Assembly: GCA_030374765.1 (NCBI GenBank)
Contig: JARGXX010000088.1
Coordinates: 1,612,001 to 1,676,000, forward strand
Source of the DNA: Agarophyton chilense
Lineage: Eukaryota > Rhodophyta > Florideophyceae > Gracilariales > Gracilariaceae
DNA: 64,000 nt
Direction: 5' to 3'
How positions within the stretch are numbered: the first letter of the stretch is position 1; every line of letters begins with the position of its first letter. Made by a program: the position numbers and the translations under genes. Under the pieces are notes generated by a model. The model had not been told where the DNA came from, ran no database searches, and saw only the letters and a program-made list of their open reading frames with translations. Positions 21,341 to 32,524 of the stretch are shown piece after piece.

Positions 21341-23961
21341 GGTATCTCTGGAAAGATATTTGTGGATGGTAACTCTTTTCTGTTTCCTCACAGCTTTGTT
21401 TGAGCAGTTCGCAGTTTTCGAATGGATAGAATTTCACTTTTCCCATGCAAGTGGTCGTTTTGGGCTTCGGGGGTTTGTGGCAGTCGATTTTGGTTTCAGC
21501 TGCTAATTGCAGTTTTGTTGGAAGTCGTAAGATGACTGGAAACGAAGATGCTCCCACTCGATCGGAATGCAAATGATTGGTCACGACCTAGGATGTTGTA
21601 GAAATGGCGCAAGATGTGGATATGCTCATCGAAAGCTCTACTGGATTTCGACCGCACGCTACCGAAGCCATTCAGCACAGCTGCAAGGTGTCCATAAAAT
21701 CAACAGATCAAGATTGCTTCGCCGGAGAGTGGCTCTATTTTTGTGTAAATTGTGCCATTGTGGATAAAAAGGTTTAGACAATGGTGGGGAAGAGGTGGTT
21801 GTACTATCTGATCTTGTCGATGCTATTGTGTTTAACGAAGAGATATGTTTCCATTGTCTTTCTTCTTTGACGACAGAAAACGCCCAGAATTTCTATGTGC
21901 GAATCAAAGAGAGGTAAGAAAAGACTGAGCTTGTTCAACATGAAACGAGGCCATGTAAGAGATTGAATACATCGACCAATGCCCTACATTCTTGGACAGT
22001 AGAACAAGCGATTTCGCTATCCTTGTCTCCGACGGGAATCAATTCGACAGTTGCACGGAAGAAGCGATCTGGAGGTTACGGTACATGATTTGGAGCAGTG
22101 GAAAGGTCAGTACGTTCTGTCACATCAGCTACTGTTGAGTGCAATATCGTTGGCACTCACCGAACTGAACTAAAGAGCAAAACAACGTACGAACGAACTT
22201 TTTAAGGAGCGGTCTTCGCGTTTCTAACGCTGACATTGATGGGTGCAATGTGGCTGCTTCAACCGTTCATGCAACGATTTTCTTTTAAACATAGATTACC
22301 TCAAGACCGAAACAGCTCTCGATGCTAGGCTGGTTGGGCATCGAATCAGAGACAGGGTGTGCGTGTTGTTCGAAGACAGAATAACGCTAACGCACTTTAT
22401 TTCTTTCAGATGCGAAGAGCTAATGCATGGCGCAGGCGTCACGGAGCTAGCTAGAGACCTTGCTTCTTTTGCGAACACAACGGGGGGCGCGGAAGTGAAG
22501 TCCTGAACTTCCGAAGCCGACGAAATTGTGTCTGAAAAATAACGACATTGATCACAGGCTTTGTCCACAAAGAATGAACCTTGCAGAGTTGTGGGTTTCC
22601 CGGTGAGAGGCGCATCTTTGCAACGAATTGTTCTGCAAAACGTTGCAGTTGGCGTGCGTACTAAAATATGTACACTTTAAAACTGTTGAGCGAGCGGTAG
22701 GTTCTCTACAGGTGTACAATTGTTCTGTACAATCCAAAGGTTGTACAAAGTTGAGATATCATCCTCTCGATATGAGACGTGATCATTTCTTCTACATGAT
22801 GCGGTTCCCATCAAGGAATAATTTGATGCAAGCAGATACTATATTTATTAGTTTGGACATGTGCATACAAGATATGCGAAGGGATGTCTTTGAGTGAGTA
22901 GGTTTCCTACAGTTGATGGAGGTGGATGGTTTGACTCGCAACATCCGTACGGGAATCAAAGAGTCTTACAAAATGTATAGCTCGTAACGCACGCGCACCG
23001 CAGACAGTGCAACTAGAACTACTCAAGTCTTAGAGAGACGTGCAGTGCTGCGAGCTTATTGCACCTTGTGGAGAGAGTGCAGGGTGGTTTGTACATGAGA
23101 ACAATGCTCGCATGGATGAGCCTTTTCCTGCTTCATGCTTGGGCAAGGTTGTTATCGCGGCCTCTCTAGTACGATTAGATGGCAACTTGCGCCCAAGCGC
23201 GGTTTGTTGGCAAATCATTACGGAAAGAGCGAAACAGGTTGCTCGGGCGGCAAAACGTTCAACACTGGGGTTCGTACGAGAACTTCTGACTTGTCAAACG
23301 CTATCAGGCGGGCCTCAACAGAGCGCTCGTAAATATCGTAAACGTCGCGAACGACAAGAATCATCTCAGCACAACGCGGGACGGAAGCGGTGAAGAGACG
23401 GTGGCCAACAAAGTCTGTGGCCCCAGCTCAACGTTGCGCGTCGGCGGTGAGCGCGCCCTCCAGCAGCTGGCGAGGGGAGCTGGTGCCGGAAATCGGTCTC
23501 AAACGGGGCTCTCATCGCTTGGCACAAGACGGCGCCGATCTGCGCGCTTTCCACACATATTCTGAGCGCCTCACGCGCACACGACCGAATCCACTGCACC
23601 CAACCAACGCCCGCCAAGTCACGCGCGATCGGCGAATCAAATGGGACAGGCGCCGACAATGCCTGGGCTTTTGCCCCCGGCCACCGCTGCCGGTCCGCTC
23701 GGGGCGCAGAAGCCGCCCTACGCCTCAATGCGCCCCACTGGCGGAGCCGATTGCCCATGCCACGTGCCGTCGGCCGCCGCGCCGCGGCTAATTTCCTATT
23801 TGGCGTCGACGGCGTGCCTGGCAGCAACACCCTCGCCGCTGTGACTGCTTTCCCAGTACGACGTTTTTCTCGTTCCTACGCGCGCTTGCCATCGTCTTTC
23901 TTGTTCGTTCTTTAACGCATTTCCACACTCTCTCCTTGCACGTTTTGCACTTGTTGAAAAT
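21341..23961. other. intergenic: array right flank to eIF4A, mostly without genes
   Basis: No confident gene apart from the broken frame at 21,604-22,090. From about 23,400 to 23,840 the sequence turns strongly GC-rich. Long reading frames there, on both strands, are composition artefacts. This is presumably the promoter/CpG-rich side of eIF4A. The last ~120 bases before 23,962 are pyrimidine-rich (TTCTTGTTCGTTC, CACTCTCTCC), as expected of a 5' leader. Confidence 0.5.
21604..22090 (+). pseudogene. broken reading frame of unknown family with two CxxC pairs
   Basis: From ATG 21,604 a frame encodes MAQDVDMLIESS... and reaches GEWLYFCVNCAIVDKK before a stop at 21,775-21,777. A second frame then continues immediately with coding-like sequence containing EEICFHCLSSLTT, and after another stop continues again to about 22,090. 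The two CxxC pairs, about 30 residues apart, would suit a small zinc-binding module. I do not recognise the protein. It may be a decayed gene or one with very short introns. No standard intron fits the first break. Confidence 0.3.
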
Positions 23962-25427
23962 ATGGCTGATAGGTGAGTTTTCGGTTGTTCTGTTGCGCCG
24001 TGTGTGAGCGCATATTGTGTACCATGTCGATGGCGTCGTCCACCTCAACGCTTACTCACGTGCGTGCCCTTTTCATGTTGCGCTCTATTTCGTTCTGCTA
24101 ACTAATCTTTGCAACATTCCGCATTTTCGCGTCACTTTGTGTGTTTTCTAATAGTAATGGATATACCCAGGCACCTCCCGCGGAGGACGCCGCCCAGCCC
24201 GTTGCCGAGAATGCTCCGGCAAACGCAGACGCCCCTGAGCAAATGCACAACGCCGATGAAGGAAACGGCGAGCTGTCCACTAACTACACCGAGGTGCACG
24301 AGACGTTCGATGACATGAACCTCAGAGACGAGCTGTTGCGAGGTGTTTATGCTTATGGTTTCGAGAAACCGTCCGCCATCCAGCAAAGAGCTATTATTCC
24401 CATGATTTTGGGACGAGACACCATTGCTCAAGCCCAGTCTGGTATGGGAAAGACTGCCACGTTTGTTATAGGAATTCTGCAGAACATTGATGTGACTGTT
24501 AGAAAGGTGCAGGCCTTGATTCTCGCGCCGACTCGCGAGCTTGCCCAGCAGATTCAAAAGGTGGTGTGCGCCCTCGGAGATTACATGGGTCTTCATTGTC
24601 ATATTTGCATCGGTGGTACTCTGGTGAACGATGATATCAGAATCTTCCAAAATGACACGCCCCATGTGGTCGTCGGTACCCCCGGCCGTGTGTACGACAT
24701 GATCCAGCGTCGCGCTCTCGGCACTACGTCTATCAAGACTTTTTGCCTTGACGAAGCTGACGAAATGCTTTCCCGTGGTTTCAAGGAGCAGATTTATGAC
24801 GTGTTCCAGTTCATGCCTTCGTCGTGCCAAGTAGGCCTGTTCTCGGCCACGATGCCCACAGATGTGCTTGAGATGACGCAGAAATTCATGCGTGATCCTC
24901 TTCGAATCCTGGTGAAGAAGGATGAGCTTACTCTGGAAGGTATCAAGCAGTTCTACATCGCGGTGGAGAAGGAGGATTGGAAGTTTGAGACGTTGTGTGA
25001 TCTTTACGAGACTGTGACTATCACTCAGGCGATCATCTACACTAACACACGACGCAAGGTGGAATGGCTTACTGAGAAGCTGTCAGAGCGTGATTTCACG
25101 GTGTCTATGCTGCACGGTGACATGGACCAAAAGGATCGAGACGTTATCATGCAAGAGTTCAGGACTGGGTCGTCGCGTGTTCTGGTAACCACTGACCTGT
25201 TGGCGCGTGGTATCGATGTACAGCAGGTGTCGCTTGTTATCAACTACGATCTTCCTACGAACCGTGAGAACTACATTCATCGTATCGGTCGTTCTGGTCG
25301 TTTTGGTCGCAAGGGTGTGGCTATTAACTTCCTGACTAACACTGACGTTGCACCACTTCGTGAGCTGGAGACGTTCTACAACACGACTATTGAAGAAATG
25401 CCGATGAACATCGCTGACTTGATCTAA
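23962..25427 (+). CDS. eIF4A: eukaryotic initiation factor 4A (DEAD-box RNA helicase)
   Basis: ATP-dependent RNA helicase of the cap-binding complex eIF4F, which unwinds 5' leaders during cytoplasmic translation initiation. Two exons: 23,962-23,972 and 24,155-25,427, giving 427 residues. The 182-base intron (GTGAGT...TAG) splits codon 4, and this joins MAD to SNGYTQAPP. Motifs in order are the Q-motif [11 protein letters not shown] (73-83), Walker A AQSGMGKT (97-104), PTRELAQQ (129-136), TPGR (179-182), DEAD (203-206), SAT (234-236), [10 protein letters not shown] and [13 protein letters not shown]. The C-terminus [12 protein letters not shown] is the typical eIF4A ending. Without the intron, the reading frame upstream of residue 4 has no ATG, which supports the spliced start. 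eIF4A-III is less likely given the C-terminus and N-terminus. Confidence 0.95.
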
Positions 25428-25935
25428 GGATCTGGGTTGCAGTGGTGTTTGTTGTGATGAGGTTGATGTGATTGATTGTTAGATGAAGAGGCAGTTGTTT
25501 TCGTTGCCAACCGAATTGTGTTTGGGTGCTGTTCTGTGGACTGTTAAGCAAAGATTTGTGCTGAGCGTGGCGTATCTTGGGACGTTTGCCTTTTGTTGTA
25601 GTGAGTGGGAGGTGAGAGTGTTAGGCGCGCCGATGAGCTCGGTAGTGGCGATGGAGAAGAAACGTTTTGTATTTCGGTGGTTTGCGAGAGTGTTGGGCGC
25701 TTTGCTGGTTGGGCAGCGGAGCTGTCAAGTTTGGAGAATGTGTTGAGAGTTGATACACACAGTTGAGGGCTTTGGAAGACGAAATGGAGCCATTGGGTAC
25801 GCATAGCAATGGTACATGGGGTGGGTGGCGTTTGTTTGAGGCGTATTGGTTTCTCACGCGACAAGTGCACGTTTGGTACGGTTGCTGAATGGTTTGAGGA
25901 AGGCGTTTTGAGGGCAGTGGTCTGTTGGAGCGGCT

Positions 25936-25978
25936 TGATGATGATGATGATGATGATGATGATGCAGATGATGATAGA
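25936..25978 (+). repeat. (GAT)n microsatellite
   Basis: About nine uninterrupted GAT units followed by an imperfect tail (GCAGATGATGATAGATG). Confidence 0.9.
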
Positions 25979-26283
25979 TGACACAGTAAAGCTTGTAATG
26001 CGTGTAGCAATTGATTGCTTGCTGGTTGGTACCCTTCGTAGTTGTGTGTGCAGCATTTGAGTTTAAAACATTTGGGAGTTGGACAGCACCTCCGCGAGTC
26101 ATTGGTCGGTTTGCATGTGTCGTTCGGACATTGTTGGAGGAAGCGTGCGCGACGAGCGGGACTGCTCGAAGGGGGGTGTGTGTTTTGGAAGACGTTTGGA
26201 TGGGTGATTGCGAAGCGTGTGCACGACTCGGGGAGTCAGTCACAAGTATAATGTGGCTGTGTACGTGTAGATAAGCGGACGGT

Positions 26284-26308
26284 GAAGAAGAAGAAGAAGA
26301 AGAAGAAG
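26284..26308 (+). repeat. (GAA)n microsatellite
   Basis: Eight consecutive GAA units. Confidence 0.9.
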
Positions 26309-26720
26309 TGAGTTGTTTGTAGGTTGAGGAATTCGACTGCGACGGAAAGGCAGGGGCATATGACGGCGGCGTGAACGAAAACCAACAGCGATGAGAACGG
26401 GGATTGGCGTTCTCACGAGGATGAGCTCGACAAGCAGCTGTGTGACAAGAAGCCCTTACACAACAACAACGAGTATATATAAGTTAGTACGACGTATACC
26501 GAGTGGCGCCACTACACGGCGCTACTGTACGGCGTGTGTGCCTCGCGGCCTCGCGTCCGGCCCCGGCCACGTGGACCGAGCGCGCGACCGAGCGCGAGTC
26601 CTCGTCGCTTGCTTGTTGCTTTTCTACGCTGTTTCCGTAAGCGAAAGCAGCAGCCGCGTCCGGTGCCTTGCGCTCCGGGTGTAATTGTCGCCCCGCTGCG
26701 CGCACGCAAGCCAACGCGAG

Positions 26721-26797
26721 GCGAGACGAGACGAGACGAGACGAGACGAGACGAGACGAGACGAGGCGAGACGAGGCGGGACGAGACGAGACGAGGC
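26721..26797 (+). repeat. GAGAC pentanucleotide repeat
   Basis: About fifteen units of GAGAC with GAGGC and GGGAC variants towards the right end. The purine-rich plus strand may form unusual structures. Confidence 0.9.
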
Positions 26798-27626
26798 GGG
26801 TACGCCGACGGTCCGCGGCATCGCGTCGCATGGCATGGCATCGGTCGCGACGCGCAGCGCGGCGGCGGCGCTGTAAACAAAGCACGACGATCGTGAGCAT
26901 GTATGTAAGTGTGTGTGTGTGTGTGTGCATGTGCATACGTCCCGCCCATTGCATGCATACGGACGGCATGCGCTCTACCCCCCACCCCATCCCACCGCAC
27001 CGCACCCTACCTACCCCCACGCCCCATCCTCCGTCCGCGCGCTGCCGCCACGCATGGTTATCCTCACAACCGATCGGGCGCCAGCGCGCGCCCCGAAAGC
27101 TCGGTACGGTGCGCGTGCTTTGAGAGCGCGTGCGCGTGCTCGTGCGCGTGTGCGTGCGCGTGTGCGTGTATTAAGTGCCATGGCACCGGCGCTGGGCGAC
27201 TGTCACCCAGCTGCGGAAGCGCTTTACAGTTGGCGCCGCGCGGCCAAAAGTTGTTGCGTTGCTGCGTTTGCGTTCTCGCTCATACACCATAGTCCAATCG
27301 CCCCGCGCGCGGCAGCCACGCCCCCCTCAACCCTTTCCCCTCTCCCCCGCCACGCCATTCGCTCCTAACCCCGGCTGAGTGTGTGCCCCCCCGCGCCATC
27401 ACACGCCCAACTCTCTTCGCTCGCTCGCTTCGTCTGCGCTGCGACTCTCCCCGCTTCTTCCCGCTTCTTCTTCGCCCTACACGCCGTTTCTTACCTTGCT
27501 TTGCTCCACCACCACCGCACAGTACCTTCCTCTCTGCGCCCCGCTCCTACATTCGTTCTGCTACACTACACACCTCATCTTTTTTTCTTTCCGTCTCCTA
27601 ACCGTTCTGGCCTACCCCCACCCCTC

Positions 27627-30221
27627 ATGACGACCTCTTCCGATGTGGTTCGCTCGCTCTCTGCCGATGAGCTGGCGTCCACGCTCCCCCGTTCAGACCG
27701 CCCTCCCCCCGCAACCGACCCCATCCCGCCCGTAATTCCCATGCCAGAGCACCAGCAAAAGCTCAAAAGCGGCCTGCTCAAGCGTCTTAGACGAGTTTTT
27801 CGTCTCAACGCTCAAAACGCCCGCACATCCCGTCACCACAAGCACGTGCGTCCACACCATCCGCAACCACCCCTTTACCACGATCCTGCCCCCGTGCGTC
27901 CCGCACCGTACACCGCATCTGCCAACCCACCCCCGCGCGCTGCAACCCAGCATGTAATCTCGCACAACCACCCTCTCAACCTGCCGCCGCACCACCCGCC
28001 TCACGCCCCCGTCAAGAATGACAAGCATTCCCGCACCTTTTCCCTCAGAGGCGCTCTTTCGTCCCGCAACCTTCAGCAGCAACGCGCTGGCACCGCGCTT
28101 GGAGATGTTACCCGTGCTGCGCGCAGACCCGACCACAGGAATAGAGCCAGCATCAACCACAACCCTTCTTCTTTTTCTTCTTCTTCTTCGGACGCCTTGC
28201 TCAACCAATCCAACTCTAACCGTCCTACCAGAAACTCTTTGCGTTCGCTTCCTGGTCGCGTCGCATCCTCCCCTCCCTCGCTCACAGGCCGTCGCTTCAT
28301 TATCGGCCCGCGTAAACGAATGGGCACCAACGCCAAATTAAACGCCACCAGACCACATGCCATGAGTGGCCCGCTTGGCGAGGGTGACTCCGATAGCGTC
28401 AAACGACTCAACCGCGGCTTTCGAGTCCGTCCTGCTCTCGACGGTTCTATGAACTTGCCTTCTGTCGCGTCGGCCATCAACGTTGCCAAATCTCCTTTGC
28501 GAGGTGCTGTCGCCTTTCGCACCGTCGTCGAGGGCACAGTAGCCGCCAGAATCCCTTTTGACTCCCTGCTTGACGCCATGTTTCGACTGGAGGAAAAATT
28601 GCAAACTGACGTCAAGGAAATGCTTATCAAGTATCTTTCAAAGCAAGACAACATGGAGGCTCTCATTGACCGCCTCACCGTCGTCATGCCACCCACCACT
28701 GATGAGGACGGCATTGAATCTCCCGGAGGCGAGCGCGAGCGCTATCGCTACTCGTATGTAGCCTGTATGCTTCTTAGCAACGGCCCCATTCAGCTGAGGA
28801 GGTCCCTTTTTCTCAACCCAAAACATCTTGATCGCCTGGTCAGCGTCCTCGGACACGGAGAGCCGTCAGACCCAGTAGTTGTGCGTTACGTATGCAGAGT
28901 GTTGCACAGCGTGCTTCGTGATTCTCCCGAGGACACTGTGCGTGCCATGGGTAGACGGAAAGACTTTATTGACGCCCTTCTCACTCACATAGCCATCACC
29001 GGCTGCCCCGAGGTCTGTCTTGCTATGCTCAGTACCGTTCGGTGTCAAGCTGAGCTCAAGTTTGGGCCGTCGAACAAACCTGTTGTCGGCATGATGGCTG
29101 ATTCCAAGCTGGTCGACACTCTTTGCGACAAACTTTCCGCCGCAGCTGAAAATGGTCCTTTGGACGGAACTGCGTCTTCCACTATTGAAAACTGCTCGCG
29201 AGTGATTGTTGGAATCGCCCTACGCGCGTTGGTCATTCCTCGGTATGAAATCACGGACGAAGACACGCACGCCAACTACATGTTCAAATTTAACAAGGAC
29301 TTGTCATCGCTCGACGTCTTTAGCGAGCCAGCTCCGATTCTCAGGCTGCTGGACTCTGGGCTGATTGCACTTCACTCACACGATACCAGGGGCTATGTCC
29401 TGTCAACGGCGCTGACTGCAGTGCGATATCTACTAGTAACGGCTCGCAATGGGCAAGATTCAAGTCTGAGCACAATTCGGCTGCAGCTTATGTCTGTCAA
29501 CACCTCTGCGTATGAGGAGGGCGTTCGAGCCCGCATTCCCCAACTGGCCAACGTGATGCGCCATGCGAGAACAGGCGCGGTCGTGGAAACCATGTGGGAA
29601 AAGGTGGAGAACCCTCTTGGTGTCGTTCGACTCAAGATTTTGGAACTTCTTATTGTCCTTTTGCAGCACTGCAGCGAAGCAACTGCCAAGACTATGATCG
29701 AGGCTCAAATTCCGCACATCCTGATGGATTTGTTTATGAGGCTGAGGCTCAACAGTCTTTTACATCACTTTGTGTCTGCTATTATCGAGCAGGCGTTTAC
29801 AGGCAGATTCGCGTCCTTGCGAAGGTCTTTTCTGATTGATGTACGGTTACTTGACCACGTGATGGAACTGTGGGACGTCTCAATTGCAAACAGCGATAGT
29901 CCGTCCGATACTCCGGTCAACTACATCGGAGAACTGTTGCGAATATCTTGTGCAGTTCATGACTTCTTCAAGCATGAATCAGAAGAAGTCACTGAGATGC
30001 TGGCGGAAATTGGGGACGATAAATTTGCACAGTTCGAGCAACTGTGCAATGGACCTGTAGCCGAGAAGCTGGTTGAGAACGGGCCTCTCTGTAGTCCTAC
30101 AGAACTCCCGCCACGACCAGGAGATACTTTTGGATTCGATGGGTACTCTGGAAGTCTGGGCGGCAGTCATGGCTCGCTTTTTATCAAACCAAGAGGCCCT
30201 GGTACAATAGTCAAGTCATGA
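27627..30221 (+). CDS. SAPS-domain protein (PP6/SIT4 phosphatase regulatory subunit)
   Basis: 864-residue single-exon protein. Residues ~310-820 follow the SAPS family, which binds and directs the PP6/Sit4 catalytic subunit in cell-cycle and stress signalling. Diagnostic blocks are FDSLLDAMFRLEEKLQ, YSYVACMLLSNGPIQLRRSL, RKDFIDALLTHIAITGCPE (matching the family's ..D.LL.HI....), RIPQLANVM, and NPLGVVRLKILELLIVLLQ followed by a helical HEAT-like stretch. The first ~300 residues are low-complexity, basic and proline/histidine-rich and are not family-conserved. The start at 27,627 is chosen because the in-frame sequence before it is a C/T-rich leader. An upstream in-frame ATG at 27,381 exists but would add 82 unlikely residues. 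No introns. Confidence 0.85.
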   Translation: MTTSSDVVRSLSADELASTLPRSDRPPPATDPIPPVIPMPEHQQKLKSGLLKRLRRVFRLNAQNARTSRHHKHVRPHHPQPPLYHDPAPVRPAPYTASANPPPRAATQHVISHNHPLNLPPHHPPHAPVKNDKHSRTFSLRGALSSRNLQQQRAGTALGDVTRAARRPDHRNRASINHNPSSFSSSSSDALLNQSNSNRPTRNSLRSLPGRVASSPPSLTGRRFIIGPRKRMGTNAKLNATRPHAMSGPLGEGDSDSVKRLNRGFRVRPALDGSMNLPSVASAINVAKSPLRGAVAFRTVVEGTVAARIPFDSLLDAMFRLEEKLQTDVKEMLIKYLSKQDNMEALIDRLTVVMPPTTDEDGIESPGGERERYRYSYVACMLLSNGPIQLRRSLFLNPKHLDRLVSVLGHGEPSDPVVVRYVCRVLHSVLRDSPEDTVRAMGRRKDFIDALLTHIAITGCPEVCLAMLSTVRCQAELKFGPSNKPVVGMMADSKLVDTLCDKLSAAAENGPLDGTASSTIENCSRVIVGIALRALVIPRYEITDEDTHANYMFKFNKDLSSLDVFSEPAPILRLLDSGLIALHSHDTRGYVLSTALTAVRYLLVTARNGQDSSLSTIRLQLMSVNTSAYEEGVRARIPQLANVMRHARTGAVVETMWEKVENPLGVVRLKILELLIVLLQHCSEATAKTMIEAQIPHILMDLFMRLRLNSLLHHFVSAIIEQAFTGRFASLRRSFLIDVRLLDHVMELWDVSIANSDSPSDTPVNYIGELLRISCAVHDFFKHESEEVTEMLAEIGDDKFAQFEQLCNGPVAEKLVENGPLCSPTELPPRPGDTFGFDGYSGSLGGSHGSLFIKPRGPGTIVKS

Positions 30222-32509
30222 ACAGAGACTCATAACTGGAATCGTTTCACCGATGGGGTTGTATATATATATATATATATCCCTTACGCCACCTACGTCA
30301 AAGTGCACAAATACAAATGTACATTTTATTTCGAACTTTTACCCAGGTAGTACTTTATGCATGCCGCTGTCTTTCGTTTTGCTGCTTGGATCGCTTTCTA
30401 GAATAGCTCGTACGTTGGTTGGCGAGACGTATGAAGAAAGTGCAGCGTCTTGGTAGGTGGCATCCTCATATTAAACAGAGCTTCCAAAACTAAGTTTGGT
30501 TTCACGCCTTTTTTGTGCATGGGCACGAGAGAGTCGCTCGATTTTTTTCGGCTGGAGGTGTGTCGGTCACGTATCGGATCCGTCTGTGATATGTTGTCTA
30601 AATTCCACTACATGTGACGCGTAAACGATTTAGAATCAGTTTTTCCGAAGGCGGATCGTATCCCTCTCGAAGTTATCTATAGATAGATGGACTGTCGGTA
30701 ATCGCGGATGCGTGGGCTGGCTGGCTCTGGGGAGAGTATTAAGCAAGTTTGGGTGTCAAAACCCGGGAGAGCTATTGAGACAGCAACGAACGGCCATAAA
30801 ACTGGCTCAAAAGTCTCGTGTCACAGGAAAGTTACTTGGCGCGTGATGGTATCATCGCAGTCTGGCGGGTGGCGCATCATATGGGACACTTCTGATATGC
30901 ATGGGACGTTGACATGTGGCGTCACCATTGAGGAAAAACTTCAAGCTTGATGGAATGGAATTCCATCGCTCGTACCCAGTCATGCTACTTATGCAAGTTT
31001 GTACGGATCGTGGCAACAGCGGACGATCTCGTGCTTCTGAGAGAGGTGATTCATGGAAATGTGGATCTTCAGTTAATTGATGGGTAACGTGTTCATGCAG
31101 AACACATTCGCGCTATCAAATTTGCAGGAAAAACTATACACGGATTGTGTGACAAAGTAACGAAGCTTGTGCAGCTTTTTAAATGGTGTCATGACAAGAT
31201 GAAATTATACGATGTAGATGTTTCATTGTGCTTCACGATCGCCGACGACAGTGCGCGCCAGAAAGTGATACCTTCGTACTTTCCTGTCGCGACCGGGTGG
31301 TTTCCCCCGCGAAAGGTGTTCAAATTTTTAATTTGTGTTGCTTGGCACTTGTGTTGGCACCAATTGTCAGCCAACCACCAAAAAAATGCTGCATCGTGCT
31401 CACGTGGAATGGTGCTAACTTTCGAAGGGTAATTTCTTGGGCATACATAGACGTATGATATATCAGGATATCATAACCCCGTACGCATTGCGTCGTGACT
31501 TACAATGTAGTCCTTTCTTTAAAGTTATTCTTTCCAACCTGCCCGTCGAGATGAACCAGTAGTATCTTGGGGATAACAAACGCTGTAAGAAATACCGTTG
31601 CTCCACCAGTGCAGCTTCAAAGTAACACGAACTTGCACTGGGCACTAGGATGCTAAATTACACTTGAGGGTTGGAATGGACGTCCAGCAATCCTTTCCAA
31701 TCACAAGTCTGGTGTCAATGTTTTCATAGGCGTTGCGTTCATCTTAATTGCTGTGTGTCACGATACCCACACTCTACCCTTGACGCAGTGCTGCGGAATG
31801 TTTCGGCTTTCTGATGTACAGAAAGAACATGGCCATTTGTCGTGTGTTTTACAGCGTACCTGATTGCGCATTTCGTACCAGTCAACCTGGCCAGTACAGA
31901 GAGTTTGGGGGGAGCCAAACCCCCAATCAAGTGGCTCTCATAGACAAATGCCAGTGGTGTTATCAGTCTGAACGTCGTTGATTATGATTCTCCAAAACCG
32001 CCGGAAGATGGAAGGGCAGCGGTGGTTCTTGTTGCCTTTGTGTTTTGTGTTCAGAGGCACCTTATTACTACCCAACGGTATATTTACCAAACGCATCTAC
32101 CAAAGAACACGCTGTCCAAAATTGCGGTAAGATTGCCCTACGACTAAAGACATTGCTAAGACGGTTTCCCCTTCAGAGTGTGAAGTTCGGAGGTAATGCC
32201 CAGCAATTTGAGCACAAAATTGGCAGTGCAAAATTAAAAACGGAAGGCTAAACGAAGAGTGCGCTAAACAACAGAGATATTCCTCGACCATCGAGATTCT
32301 GCCCCCCCCCCCTCCCCCCCCTCTATTAATGAGCCGCGCCTTTAACAATCGACGGCATGAAGCTGCAGATCAAGAGTCCCGTATAAACTTTCCAGAAACA
32401 TCACAGGGAGCGAAGTCATCCGTGCATATCTATCTTGGGATTTGATCAAATAAAACATCGTGCCTATTCAATAATAGTCCAGCCTTACCCCCCCGCGAGA
32501 AAAGCCGTT
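30222..32509. other. intergenic 2.3 kb, no gene recognised
   Basis: It contains a (TA)n tract at 30,261-30,280 and a C-run of the CCCCCCCCCCTCCCCCCC kind near 32,302. Short frames around 30,708-30,950 and 31,145-31,432 have protein-like composition but match nothing I recognise and may be transposon debris. AT content is higher than in the genes on either side. Confidence 0.5.
30261..30280 (+). repeat. (TA)n dinucleotide tract
   Basis: Ten TA units, just downstream of the SAPS gene stop. Confidence 0.9.
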
Positions 32510-32524
32510 ATGGCGTTGAAATGA
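32510..32524 (+). promoter_or_regulatory. minimal upstream ORF overlapping the RMI1 start (ATGA)
   Basis: ATG GCG TTG AAA TGA encodes MALK and its stop overlaps the RMI1 initiator in an ATGA arrangement (TGA at 32,522-32,524, ATG at 32,521-32,523). If it is in the mRNA it would oblige reinitiation or leaky scanning. Alternatively translation starts at the in-frame ATG at 32,545. Confidence 0.4.

Larger units (their letters stand above)
25428..27626. other. intergenic, rich in simple repeats
   Basis: 2.2 kb between eIF4A and the SAPS gene. It contains microsatellites (GAT, GAA, GAGAC and GT/GCGTGT types) and a very GC-rich, then pyrimidine-rich stretch from about 26,900 to 27,620 that looks like promoter and 5' leader of the SAPS gene. 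A TATATATAA box occurs near 26,475. The long antisense frames (including a poly-isoleucine one) are read out of the repeats and are not supported as genes. Confidence 0.6.

Noticed and set aside
23366-23830. 154-codon minus-strand frame and its plus-strand counterpart upstream of eIF4A
   Set aside because: GC-rich promoter DNA gives open frames on both strands. The sequences are Arg/Ala-rich without domain content.
25544-26056. 170-codon minus-strand frame containing a run of isoleucines
   Set aside because: The isoleucine run is the GAT microsatellite read backwards and the rest is low-complexity.
26484-27020. Arg/Ser-rich frames across the GAGAC repeat
   Set aside because: They are translations of the pentanucleotide and GT repeats in several frames, with no domain.
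28073-28714. 213-codon antisense frame within the SAPS gene
   Set aside because: It is the antisense shadow of a well supported coding region.
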